A stretch of 64,000 bases of DNA from Carposina sasakii (Eukaryota; Arthropoda; Insecta; Lepidoptera; Carposinidae): contig CP053167.1 of NCBI GenBank assembly GCA_014607495.2, positions 6,262,001 through 6,326,000 on the forward strand, read 5' to 3'. The position numbers and the translations under genes were made by a program. Below are positions 1-8,835 of this stretch, piece by piece (position 1 is the stretch's first letter; each line of letters begins with the position of its first letter). The notes under the pieces are model-generated. The model was not told the DNA's origin, did not search any database, and saw only the letters and a program-made list of their open reading frames with translations.

Positions 1-350
1 ACATACTCTACTATACATCAAATAAAGTAAGTTTATGCCAAAAAAAAATGCTGGGAAAAAAATTTTTTTTTTGAAACATTTTTTTTATTACTTGATCGGG
101 CGAAGTTTATAGTGTCTAGTGTTTCTGTTAGTTTTTTATAGACAGATATTAATTATTTCTCGTGAAAAAATCTTGCTACGCGCGTTTATGTGCATTTATG
201 CAGAAAAACGCAGTCTATTTACTCAACTTTGGACCCTAATATTTTGGAAACCAGACACTTCCCAGGTATGCTTCCATGGAGAAAAATGATCATGATGATG
301 AGGAGATTCCGTAGTTTTCGGGAACGTTGACGACCAAAAATCATCCTGTA
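1..350 (+). mobile_element. MITE family A, copy 1 (left end cut by window)
   Basis: Ends with the terminal motif aatcatcctgta at 350. The same roughly 350-400 bp sequence recurs at 6835-7216 (reversed), 22377-22735 and 52725-53154. It contains the shared internal stretch 'ttcccaggtatgcttccatgg'-like. Complete copies begin tatacagg(a/g)tg and end catcctgtata, so the terminal repeat and probable TA target site suggest a Tc1/mariner-type MITE. It lies in a TM7SF3 intron. Confidence 0.8.
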
Positions 351-454
351 GACACGGCTGTATACCCATAATGGGATAGCCTAGCCAGAACAGCAATATC
401 TTAAGGTACATCCGAAAAGTTTGTAAATTCGCATTAATTTTATTTTTCAATTAC

Positions 455-607
455 CTGGTACGCTGTGATAAAAGATGGCTGCCAATAAAAATCCGAGATG
501 CAGATTAGGCAACGAAACAGATAATATAGGAATGCCGAAAAACCACCACAGCAGCCACCAAATAGCGCCGAAGAATGTTCCAGATAATAAAGATGCTAGA
601 AGCAGAG
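455..607 (-). CDS. TM7SF3: TM7SF3 exon 6, transmembrane segments
   Basis: The acceptor is cgtatttcag, ending at 608, and the donor is CCAG/gtaatt at 455/454. The 153-nt exon encodes two hydrophobic stretches with the aromatic run AIWWLLWWFFGIP between them, matching human FLVAVWWRFGILS in position. It is too short for the ORF threshold but is in phase with exon 5 on the upstream side. The next exon lies outside the window. Confidence 0.88.
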
Positions 608-3600
608 CTGAAATACGTTTGCACAATTATTTATTGAGATTTTAAAAGAGCCGGCAGAATAGATCTAAATGCTTTGGCGGGACGGCAGAATAGATTTAAT
701 TGTTTTGGCGGGACGGCAGAATAGATTTTAATGTCTTAGCGAGACGGCAGAATTAATTTATATATATATGCCCATGGAATTACGGCAATAGAATAACAAA
801 CATAGTTTTAACTTAAGATTTCGAATATTTTTTTACAGTAAGATAAGAACTTAAAAATTGAAAAAATAACTATTTTTTTTATACCTAGAGTAAAATTCAT
901 ATCAACCATGGAAATATAAAAGGCATTTTCATTCATAACTGTTTTCTTACCTGATCTATCAATTTCAGCTATGATTGACACAACGATAAATGTAACCAGA
1001 CATCCGGTAAGTAGGCCGAAGATAAACATTTCCATCTTAAAGAAGCGATGCCCGAAGAAGCATATGAACAGGCCAATGAAGAACACGCAGGCACAGAGCA
1101 CCATGGAAATGGTGTCATCTATAAAGTATACCATATTGATAATACACTGCTGGAGTATCCGCCACAAGAGTATTGCCATACGGGGGTTTTTACCCATGGT
1201 GATCACGCTATAGGCACTGGGCAAGAGGGTTGTGATTTTAACATACACGGCGGCATGTAAATAATCCTAAATAAATCTCAGAGGATGTTTTAAATGAGAT
1301 ATTACATCGGAGATTAGTGAAAAATCAGATGCAGCAATTATTTACAGTCAATCAATAACATAAAAATATTTCCTGTGACTCATGAGTCCATAGCAAATAA
1401 CTAATCCTTGAAAACCAATAACTACATAAACTACTACTAATCCCCTTGTCTCACTCACCAAGGAATTCACAATCATCATCTACCGGGGAACAGGCGTACG
1501 TCAACGAAGGGACATACACTGAATACTGCGACGTGTTTCGAATCTCCACCACCACGACAAACACTTGACCGATTCCAGGGTACGCGCTCAACATGCGTCG
1601 TGTGGGCCAGAGACTTGTGCCGGGGATCTAAAACCACCTCTACATCATTAGTCACCATCATCATCAACAGCCTATTGCAGTCCACTACTGGACGTAGGCC
1701 TCGCCTAGAGCACGCCATAAGGCTCAATCTCCGGTTTTTGCCATACAATCACTACCAGTCGCCCTCTTCAAGTCATCGGTCCATCTGGTCTCGTTTCGAA
1801 AACCATCATTAGACCAATACGCATTATTCGTCGTATTCAGCTTAGACGGTGTAGCAATTTTACGAGTAACAGCGAAGTTGGCAAAAGATGTGGAAACATT
1901 TCCACCAAGCAGATAGACTCCACATTATTTAACGAACGTGTTAAAACATATTTCTTTTGGAAAGGATACACTACAGCACAGTTGCAGTACATGCTAACAC
2001 CTTCCGCCTTTGTAGCAACCATTAAAACCTAAATAACAAATACTAACTTCGTATCCATACTTCTGTATTTTATCCAACGTCATCATATTCCTTATGTTTA
2101 TAAAGTATGAGTCTTCATCGAAGTCACTTTCCGGTAAATATACATGGTAGAATGTGTAAACAGGAACTAAACATGTAGGGGCAGCGTCAACAAATACATA
2201 GTCTCGGTTGTATGTCACCTTTAGATATGGTGCTATGGGTGTTGGGAACTCTAGGTTACAACTACCTGGGACCGGATCTGAAAGGGGCATGTTTAATTTT
2301 AGCCCTGAAAAATGAGCCAATAGGCCATCGTGACCCTTATATTTAACATTATACATAACTGTTGCAAAAAAGATACGAAAGTATCGCGCTCCCTCCGCTC
2401 GCGCTTTTAAGATTTACTGTATTATATAAAAAATTTGGCAATGGTTATTTACACAATCTGAAATGCTACCCTGGAACAATGGCTGGTGATGTAATGAAGA
2501 TCCATTGTGTACAGCGGTCACACCATCTTCATTGTTAGCTGAGTGGTTGATTACAATACATACAATATACACATTTTTTTTTTTAAATGTTGAGTAGGTA
2601 TTAATATAATTTTGCTAGTTATGATAGCCAATTTACTTTGTTTTTGCTAGCCTTAATTTTATTTGAAGTTAAACTTTGAACAGTTAAAGACAGAGTGAAT
2701 AGAAAATGCCATATCTCTCAGTTACTAGGTGCTTCAGGGCACTGGTAAAATGTTTACAAACCTTTCTAATTAGAAATTGCTAGATATGCCTCTTGGAATT
2801 AAGCATTCTATCCAAAACTTACTATTATTTCAAGGAATGCATATTATTTAAAGGAAAAAACTAAACATACCTAATACTATCCTCACAGGACAGGAAGATG
2901 ATGATGATGACTTAACATAACTAATAATTTATGAATAACTCAACTTAGATAACTAGTTACTCACCATTTAGCCTATAGCCATGTACAGATACATACACTT
3001 TTAAATCCTTAATCTTATTATCATTTCTCACATTAAAGATTTTGTTAGCAATATCGACTCGGCTAAATAACCCTACATTAGTACCTGATATAACAGATTC
3101 TTTTTCAGGGGCAGGGTTATCATTTGTAGAGTTAAACAAGGTTATATTATAAAGGTGGCTGTGAACTTGAAACACAATAAAATAAATGTCTTTGTCGTCT
3201 ATATCCTTTATACTGAAATGTAGAGTAGAAGAGTGGTTTAAATAGAAATATTGTCCGAATATTTCTCTGTCCAGTGGTGTTGAGATATTACTTAGTGTTA
3301 TTGTAATATTCCTGTCTGAAACAAAATTTGTCAATACATTTTAGGTCAAAAAAATACAGTTCCTATTTATGTAGGAATCTGAGCATCAGAAGAACATTCA
3401 ATGTTCTTTTGCTTAATTCTGATCCAGTATAATAGGATGGTGAAATCTTATTCAAGTAAATAAGTCTGTACATATTTCCAAAATAAAAATAAAATATTAA
3501 TAATTCTGTGGATTAAACCAGTAAAATAACATTAAACTTCTACTCCAGCATAATAAATAATGTGTGTTATTAGGTAAAACCTCCTTATATGTCATGCAGC

Positions 3601-3785
3601 AAGCAAATAATAAGTTTGACATTAGATTCAACGCCTTAATAAATGGGTATAAATCAATTTAATAATAACCATGGAGGTAAATAATAACAGTATGTTTTCT
3701 TACCTTGTGAGTAGACACTTCCTGTAAGCACAGTTAGTAATAATATCAAAGCACTATAACAAATATCAGATAAATTATTTAGCAT
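455..3785 (-). CDS. TM7SF3: TM7SF3 (transmembrane 7 superfamily member 3), partial gene model, six exons
   Basis: Minus-strand gene whose exons join in phase as 3785-3704, 3315-2965, 2358-2048, 1627-1459, 1118-951 and 607-455, giving about 411 codons. The gene then runs off the start of the window; vertebrate TM7SF3 is about 570 residues, so the last membrane segments are missing. Family evidence: a hydrophobic signal peptide at residues 1-27, the DPVPGSCNLEF motif near residue 175 (human has DPVPGGCNLEF), LTYAC near residue 293, and the diagnostic FICFFGHRF in the first membrane segment. TM7SF3 is known as a multi-pass membrane protein linked to cell survival and stress responses; its molecular activity is poorly defined. 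Many N-x-S/T sites in exon 2 fit a glycosylated extracellular domain. Identity is very secure; the exon 3 to exon 4 join is the least certain. Confidence 0.93.
652..757 (+). repeat. 31-bp tandem repeat, about 3.4 copies
   Basis: Units start at 652, 683, 714 and 745 with the motif cggcagaatagat; the period is exactly 31 bp. The array sits in the TM7SF3 intron about 45 nt upstream (minus-strand sense) of the exon 6 acceptor. Confidence 0.9.
951..1118 (-). CDS. TM7SF3: TM7SF3 exon 5, first transmembrane segments
   Basis: The acceptor is actttatag, ending at 1119, and the donor is TCAG/gtaag at 951/950. The exon encodes VLCACVFFIGLFICFFGHRF and then a second hydrophobic helix; FICFFGHRF is nearly identical to human TM7SF3. 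The frame remains open upstream to about 1266, but that part is a diverged copy of the interspersed repeat and not coding. Starting at 1118 restores the phase required by exon 4. Confidence 0.88.
1150..1230 (+). repeat. Family L interspersed repeat fragment (inside TM7SF3 intron)
   Basis: Contains 'ccacaagagtattgccatac', a run of ggggg, and ttttacccatggtgatcac. This is the middle part of the repeat seen complete near 37107-37375. It explains the misleading open frame upstream of TM7SF3 exon 5. Confidence 0.7.
1459..1627 (-). CDS. TM7SF3: TM7SF3 exon 4, end of ectodomain
   Basis: The acceptor ggttttag ends at 1628 and the donor is CTTG/gtgagt at 1459/1458. The 169 nt encode a segment with PGIGQVFVVVVEIRN and VPSLTYACSPVDDD, which lines up with human LPGQGVIYNVIVWDP and IPAHTYACSFEAGEG. 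An interspersed repeat begins only about 20 nt upstream of the acceptor (from about 1648), so the branch site is probably the CTAAT just before the exon. Confidence 0.85.
1648..1780 (+). repeat. Family L interspersed repeat (Lepidoptera-type)
   Basis: Carries the core 'cctattgcagtccactactg' followed by gacgtaggc. The copy abuts the TM7SF3 exon 4 acceptor at about 20 nt. Other copies are listed at 11495, 13090, 13729, 37107, 45228, 48495 and 57363. Confidence 0.85.
2048..2358 (-). CDS. TM7SF3: TM7SF3 exon 3, ectodomain with DPVPGSCNLEF motif
   Basis: The acceptor is gcaacag, ending at 2359. The exon completes a split Val codon and carries DPVPGSCNLEF, the best conserved motif of the TM7SF3 ectodomain, then YHVYLPESDFDEDSY (human YQYFLPENDLTEE). 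I place the donor after GAA at 2048 (gttagt), because that gives phase 0 and matches exon 4. The frame stays open to 1994, so a downstream donor cannot be excluded, but the alternatives do not give the right phase. Confidence 0.85.
2359..2964. other. TM7SF3 intron 2
   Basis: AT-rich intron with a short (gatgat)n run near 2896. No repeat family or exon was recognised. Confidence 0.7.
2965..3315 (-). CDS. TM7SF3: TM7SF3 exon 2, N-terminal extracellular domain
   Basis: The acceptor tttcag ends at 3316 and the donor is G/gtgagt at 2965/2964. The 351-nt exon is open throughout and enters and leaves in phase 1. It encodes a beta-rich, glycosylation-rich stretch with several N-x-S/T sequons (NIT, NIS, NHS, NST). 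This matches the TM7SF3 ectodomain, in which a region reading like human 'TFLIFQIHSQYQNTT' appears here as IVFQVHSHLYNIT. Confidence 0.9.
3316..3703. other. TM7SF3 intron 1
   Basis: AT-rich 388-bp intron flanked by gtaag and tttcag on the minus strand. Nothing else was recognised. Confidence 0.75.
3704..3785 (-). CDS. TM7SF3: TM7SF3 exon 1, signal peptide
   Basis: The ATG is at 3785-3783 on the minus strand. The 27 full codons encode a short polar start, then a hydrophobic core (ALILLLTVL) and a small-residue cleavage region (GSVYSQ), a classic secretory signal. The exon ends CAAG followed by gtaag (intron from 3703), leaving one base, so the next exon must supply two. The upstream T-rich segment around 3786-3830 is the likely 5' UTR; no TATA box is evident. 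Confidence 0.9.
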
Positions 3786-4489
3786 TTTTGTTTTGTTGTG
3801 TCGGTTGTTTATATGCCACTCTCTTTATTTAGAACAACAGCACGGTAGGTACCAGCACCAGCTGATTGTCATTTTTTTTTTTTTTTTAGTTTATCCCGAA
3901 GGAAAGGCAAGGGGAACTAAGCCCATACAGCCTAATCATTGTTTAGTAAAATGTATTCTGAATTTATGATGAATGACAATGATGATGAATGGAAACGTCG
4001 GGAAAATCCTCAAGAACAAGTGTAAAGTTAGTCAAAATGAAAAATTATTGCAGAAACAACTTACATGCGCCCATGAAGAGATCGTAATCCGGCTAAAGTT
4101 TTACTCGGCTTACCTGCGTATAAAACCATGCACACGCACTAGATTCACACCACAAGTAATCAAAATATAACTTATCTACCAGAAAACATCACCTTAAAGA
4201 CACATGCAAGCCATTTACAAATAATTTTTGATTTTCACAAGAAAATTACACCTGCACCCTTCCAGCTTTTCCCGCCGAATCTTGTCAATTTCTAATGATC
4301 TTACATCTCTACCCTAGAAACATGTCTGTGCTATAAAACTAAATATTGTGCCGCTGAGCCCAACATAAACCACTAATGTTAAATTGCAGGTACCTACAGT
4401 AAAACTACAACACGAAACTATAAATATATTTCGCCTTTTTTCCGCAAGGAAAATACAAATCAAGGAAAGGAAAAATCGGAAATCGTCGA
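3786..4489. other. Upstream region of TM7SF3
   Basis: Probable 5' UTR and promoter of TM7SF3 followed by diverged sequence. A poly-T run lies at about 3872-3887. No clear core promoter motif or ORF is supported. Confidence 0.5.
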
Positions 4490-5697
4490 CCGACTGTCAA
4501 TTTGACTTTGATAGCTGCATTTTTTAAATTATGAAAGGCAACAGAACTAAATCCACACAGCTCATTTCCGAGTTCATCACAAAAAGTCACGATGCACAGT
4601 CGTTGTACCACCCCGGCGCCAGAGATAGCTTCAAAGATTTGCACACTTCATTGAATACTTTGCAATGCTTTGAAAACTCATTTGAACACATATTGGCGCA
4701 ACCTGCCCGACATATTTCACAAAGACTTTTCTCCACAGTACACTGGTAGACAACAAACAAGATGGACGACGATTTTATTATTTATGTGTATGTTATTATT
4801 TTTTACGTATGCAGTAAAATTTAAGGAAACGTCCGAGAAGGAGGCGCGAATGGATGTGTGAAATGTACCGTAATAAAACAAGGGACCTATGTACATTTGA
4901 TGAATTTTAACTACTATTTCAATAGAGTCTCACACAACCGTTTCGCTCAACAATGCTCGCGCAAATGGACTTTGCGCAAGTGTGGCAGGCTACGCAAACA
5001 TTTGAACACATATGACTTTTAACGCTTTGATGTGCGCTAAAAAACCGACACCGCATGGCAAAGTGCAAATCTTTGTCCAAACTTTGGACACATATTCAAA
5101 GTCTCGTGCTACACATGGTAATCAAACAAGTGTTCAATCAAGTGAATCTATGTCTGGCGCCGGCTTTAAGCCGAGGTTAGACAATGACTGTGCATCGTGC
5201 CTTTTTGTGATAAACTCGGAAATGAGCTGTGTGGATTTAGTTCTGTTGCCTTTCATAATTTAAAAAATGCAGCTATCAAAGATTTGCACTTTGCCATGCG
5301 GTGTCGGTTTTTAGCGCACATCAAAGCGTTCAAAGTCGTATGTGTTCAAATGTTTGCGTAGTTTGCCACACTTGCGCAAAGACCATTTGCGCGAGCATTG
5401 TTGAGCGAAACGGTTGTGTGAGACTGTATTGAAATAGTAGGTAGTTAAAATTCATCAAATATAGGTACCTACATAGTGCCTTTTTCTATTACGGTACATT
5501 TCACAGATCCATTCACGTCTTGTTCTCGGATATTTCCTTAAATATATTTCACACGTAAAAAATTATTACATGCACGTAAATAATATAAGTAGATATAAAG
5601 ATAGACAAACTGCATCCACAAAATCGTCGTCCATCTTGTTTGTTGTCTATGTGCATACTGTGGAGAAAAGTCTTTACAAAGCATGTGTGGCAGGTAA
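4490..5697. mobile_element. Compound inverted-repeat element, about 1.2 kb
   Basis: Arm 4700-5075 is a near reverse complement of 5277-5697. Shared blocks include 'acaacaaacaagatggacga', 'catatttcacaaagac'-like and 'ggtgtcggttttt'. A second pair, 4504-4610 and 5168-5283, is also inverted, but its right member sits inside the loop of the first pair. The order A-CD-A'-D'C' is therefore not a simple palindrome. No transposase is visible. It is probably a nested or rearranged foldback transposon. Confidence 0.8.
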
Positions 5698-6333
5698 ATA
5701 CATAGAACGAGCGAAACGTGTTACAACAAAACTGCGTAATTAAATAAATTAACAGGTGTCGGTGGGTTCGAGTAATATAGTGTAATCCAAAGTCCAAAAT
5801 CAACTCCATCAGGTACTTCGCTCAAAATAGCCCTCTGCTGCTAACTTCCCACGGTGCGTGATATTGCGGATGACGAACGCGAACCAGTCTGCACCGACGT
5901 ACTGTGGGAAGAGTATCGTATCGAGTATCGAATTGAATTTAAAGGGCCTAGGTATGTTATGTTACGTGCGTGTCTGTCCGTACTCGTATCATCGGCCGTT
6001 CGCAATGATCCGCACCGTGGGAAGCCAGAACTAGTAACGGACGAAGCTCCGTTAACAGCATATTAGTGTGATGATAATGATGAACGACGTTCGTTTATCC
6101 TTTCAGGGTGCATGCGAGGACTGTAGCGAGGGCGTGGCCGGCCGGCCCAGTTCCATTTGAGCATGACGGTCTGTATACGTACATTTGCAATACCAGTGAA
6201 AGAGCGTAGCCTGGTGTTTCATGGCGCGATTCATCTTTCAAACCTTCAAAGTGTTGCACTTCATGACTTTACCAATAAGTCTTGAGTTTGATCCTTGAGT
6301 TTAAACTTCTGAGATTCGGTTAACAGCAACCAA

Positions 6334-6512
6334 CCCCCTGATTAAAAGCTATAGTAAAGCCGACGCCGCGCGATCGCGATAATTGAGGGTGTTGTGTGTG
6401 CGCGCAGCGAGGTGCGGAGCGCGGGAGGACGCCAAGCGCTCGTTGTGCGCACGCACACACTCTCAATTATTCGGCTTCGGCTTTGCTATTTTGCTTTTAT
6501 GTAATCAGGGGG
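6334..6512. mobile_element. CpG-rich foldback MITE (family H)
   Basis: The left end ccccctgattaaaagc is matched in reverse at the right end (gcttttatgtaatcaggggg). Inner arms also pair: aattgagggtgttgtgtgtg with cacacactctcaatt. The core is GC-rich (gcgcagcgaggtgcggagcg), unlike its surroundings. Confidence 0.8.
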
Positions 6513-6834
6513 CAAGGCTGACTAAGACTGAAACTAGCATGATCTGTGGAAAGGAATCGACAGGAAAGGTAGTTAGGTACACTACACACCGGGTTCACAT
6601 CTTAAGGCATGGTAGGTAAGTAGGTACATACTGTTTATTATATCCTTCATGGACCAAACTTTGAGCACCACAGCCAGTCAGGGCCGTAGCTAGGAGGGGG
6701 CATCGTGGGGCAATGCCCTACCTTGAAATCACAATGCCATACCTTAAAAATACCAAAAACTAAGATAAATTCTTTGACTATGCTATCTCGGCGTCGCTTT
6801 ATTTCGCTTGGGTGAACGAAACAATAGATAAAAC

Positions 6835-7216
6835 TATACAGGATGATTTTTGGTCGTCAACGTTTCCGAAAACTACGGAATCTCCTCATCATCACGATCA
6901 TTTTTCTCCATGGAAGCATACCTGGGAAGTGTCTGGTTTCCAAAATATTAGGGTCCAAAGTTGAGTAAATAGACTGCGTTTTTCTGCACATGCACATAGA
7001 CGCGCGTAGCAGGATTTTTTCATGAAAAATAATAATATCTGTCTATAAAAAAACTAACATAAACACTAGACACTATAAATTTCGCACGATCAAGGAATTT
7101 TTTTTTTTTTCAAAATTTTTTTTTTCCCAGCATTTTTTTTGGCATAAACTTATTTTATTTCATGTATAGAATACGTACCCTTCGTTAAAGGTGGCCACAA
7201 AAAAACACCCTGTATA
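6835..7216 (-). mobile_element. MITE family A, copy 2, nested
   Basis: Begins tatacaggatgatttttgg and ends caccctgtata, in reverse orientation to the copy at the window start. It lies within the hAT-like element and is therefore a later insertion or a passenger. Confidence 0.85.
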
Positions 7217-7284
7217 GATAATCGACGCTGCGCCTGAAACACCTGCCAATAATAATAGCAAAGAAAAAACAAAACCCTATCCAC

Positions 7285-8335
7285 TAGCATGCGCTTTGCG
7301 ACATGGAATGTCTGAACGATATGAGGACAGGCTTTCCGTGCACCAGTGGCAGCTTAGATTACGCACAAGAGCTGCGTAAAACGGCCATCATCGACGCAGG
7401 GCTTCTCAAGGCTCGACATAGCTGTTTCTACTTTCCAGGAGACCAGCGAGGACGAGGGTTCGATATGGGAAGCGAACTACACCTTCTTCTGGAAGGGTAA
7501 AGGTGCTGCTGATACTCGCGAGCACGGAGTAGGATTCGCAATCAGGAACGATCTTCTTTCTTCGGTTGTGACTCCTGTGGTGTCTCGAAGCGCATAATGA
7601 TCCTACGACTTAACACCTCAAGTGGGTTCGTCACTATAGTTTCGGCATACGCTCCAACGCTTCCATCGTCAGCCGTAGCCAAGGAGCAGTTTTATGACCA
7701 GCTGGATGTGGTTGTAAGTGCGGTGCAGCCGGGCGACCGACTGTTTCTCATGGGGGACTTCAATGCCCGCGTGGGACAGGACGCCTCTTCCTAGCCTGAT
7801 TGCATAGGTGACCACGGTGTGGGAAAGCAAAACGACAACGGACAACTATTGTTGGAGTTTTGCTCTAAATACCAGCCGTGCGTTGTCGATACGTATTTCA
7901 AAGGTAAGTTTATGAGAAGTTTCTTGGATGGATCCTCGTTCGAAACATCGGCACCAGCTTGACCTCGTTTTAACTCGGAGAAAAGGACTTAAAAGAAACT
8001 CGCATTTCACAGCTCTGACTGCGACAGTGATCACTCACTATTTGTGACGGACGGGGTGGTACGACTTGCTCCCAAGAAGATACACTCTTCTAAACCCCCG
8101 GGTAGGAAGCAGGTCCGTCTGAGTAAGACTGGTGACCCCGTGGCAGTGGAAATTTTTGGGGGCAGGGTATGCCAACTGTTAGCTGCCTGGTACAAAAATA
8201 AGTCCATCGAGGATGTGTGGGAGACGATTAAGTTTCTTCTCACCGACACGGCCTCAGTGTCTTTGGTCACCAGCTGGCTAAATCACCTGACTGGTTCCTT
8301 GAAAATCAAAAGCATCTGCAACTGTTTATAGGTGC
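7285..8335 (+). pseudogene. Non-LTR retrotransposon (LINE) endonuclease fragment
   Basis: Broken frames read an AP-endonuclease domain: RFATWNV near 7290, then FVTIVSAYAPT and RLFLMGDFNARVG (7597-7794), then a trace of HRHQLDLVL and of an SDHS-type end motif in shifted frames, then a decayed downstream region (8044-8331). WNV, SAYAPT and GDFNARVG are metal-binding or catalytic-core motifs of LINE endonucleases of the type often annotated in insects as craniofacial development protein 2-like. Stops and frameshifts rule out activity. No reverse transcriptase follows. Confidence 0.85.
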
Positions 8336-8539
8336 TATAGGTCAGTGATAGGTATATAGGTATTAGTGATTGATTTTGGATCCCGTGCTTCGAGAGCAGA
8401 TGAATTATGATATTTTTTTTACTTCCGCCCTACCTATGATCATGCTGCCCTACCTCAAATTCGACTCTAGCTACAGCCCTGCAGCCAGTTATCATTATCG
8501 AATATACGTTACGTTCTATGTCATACGAACTTGATTCAT

Positions 8540-8731
8540 ACCGTTCATTCGGTCATCTATGACATGTCCGTACTTCCTACTTCCTTTGGCCGCCGCTAGA
8601 GAGCGCATTTTAAAGATGGCGCCGCGATCAATAAAGTTGTAGTGTGTTTATTGGAAAAATATAGTGTAAAAAATTGTAATGATTGTTCGTAGTGTTGTTT
8701 TTGTGTGTTGTTATTAATTACTAAATGGGCC
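8540..8731 (+). promoter_or_regulatory. ANKS1 main promoter and 5' UTR with short upstream ORF
   Basis: TATA-less, relatively GC-rich stretch just before the ANKS1 start codon. It contains two ETS-like acttcct blocks (about 8570-8585) and AAGATGGCGCC at 8612-8622, which resembles a YY1/Pho site (GCCAT on the other strand). That same ATG (8616) opens an 8-codon upstream ORF ending at TAG 8642, a possible brake on translation. The transcription start is inferred, not seen. Confidence 0.5.
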
Positions 8732-8835
8732 ATGGGAAGAGGCCAAGAATTATTGGAAGCAGCGCGAGGAGGAGACAAGAAGACAGTGGAAAAAATACTT
8801 GCTCAAATAACCAAAAGGAGTGGTCCTTTTACGAG
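8732..8835 (+). CDS. ANKS1: ANKS1 exon 1a, canonical N terminus
   Basis: The ATG at 8732 has a good context (ggccATGg). An ATG at 8725 is out of frame and rejected. The 34 codons encode GQELLEAARGGDKK and the start of the first ankyrin helix, as in vertebrate ANKS1. The donor ACGAG/gtaggt at 8835/8836 leaves two bases (phase 2). Confidence 0.95.

Larger units (their letters stand above)
6679..8481. mobile_element. hAT-like DNA transposon, non-autonomous, with nested insertions
   Basis: The left terminus cagggccgtagctagg and the right terminus ctagctacagccctg are inverted repeats with one mismatch over 15 bp. The element is flanked on both sides by the exact 8-bp duplication CAGCCAGT (6671-6678 and 8482-8489), the target-site size of hAT elements. 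No hAT transposase remains. The interior holds a family A MITE (6835-7216) and a broken LINE endonuclease region (about 7285-8335). It ends about 100 bp upstream of the ANKS1 promoter. Confidence 0.85.

Noticed and set aside
808..1266. Minus-strand frame longer than TM7SF3 exon 5 (146 codons)
   Set aside because: The part before 1118 is the middle of an interspersed repeat and would break the phase with exon 4. The frame after 951 is past the donor.
1837..2022. Minus-strand 61-codon ORF after TM7SF3 exon 3
   Set aside because: Out of frame with the gene and without resemblance to TM7SF3. It lies in the intron.
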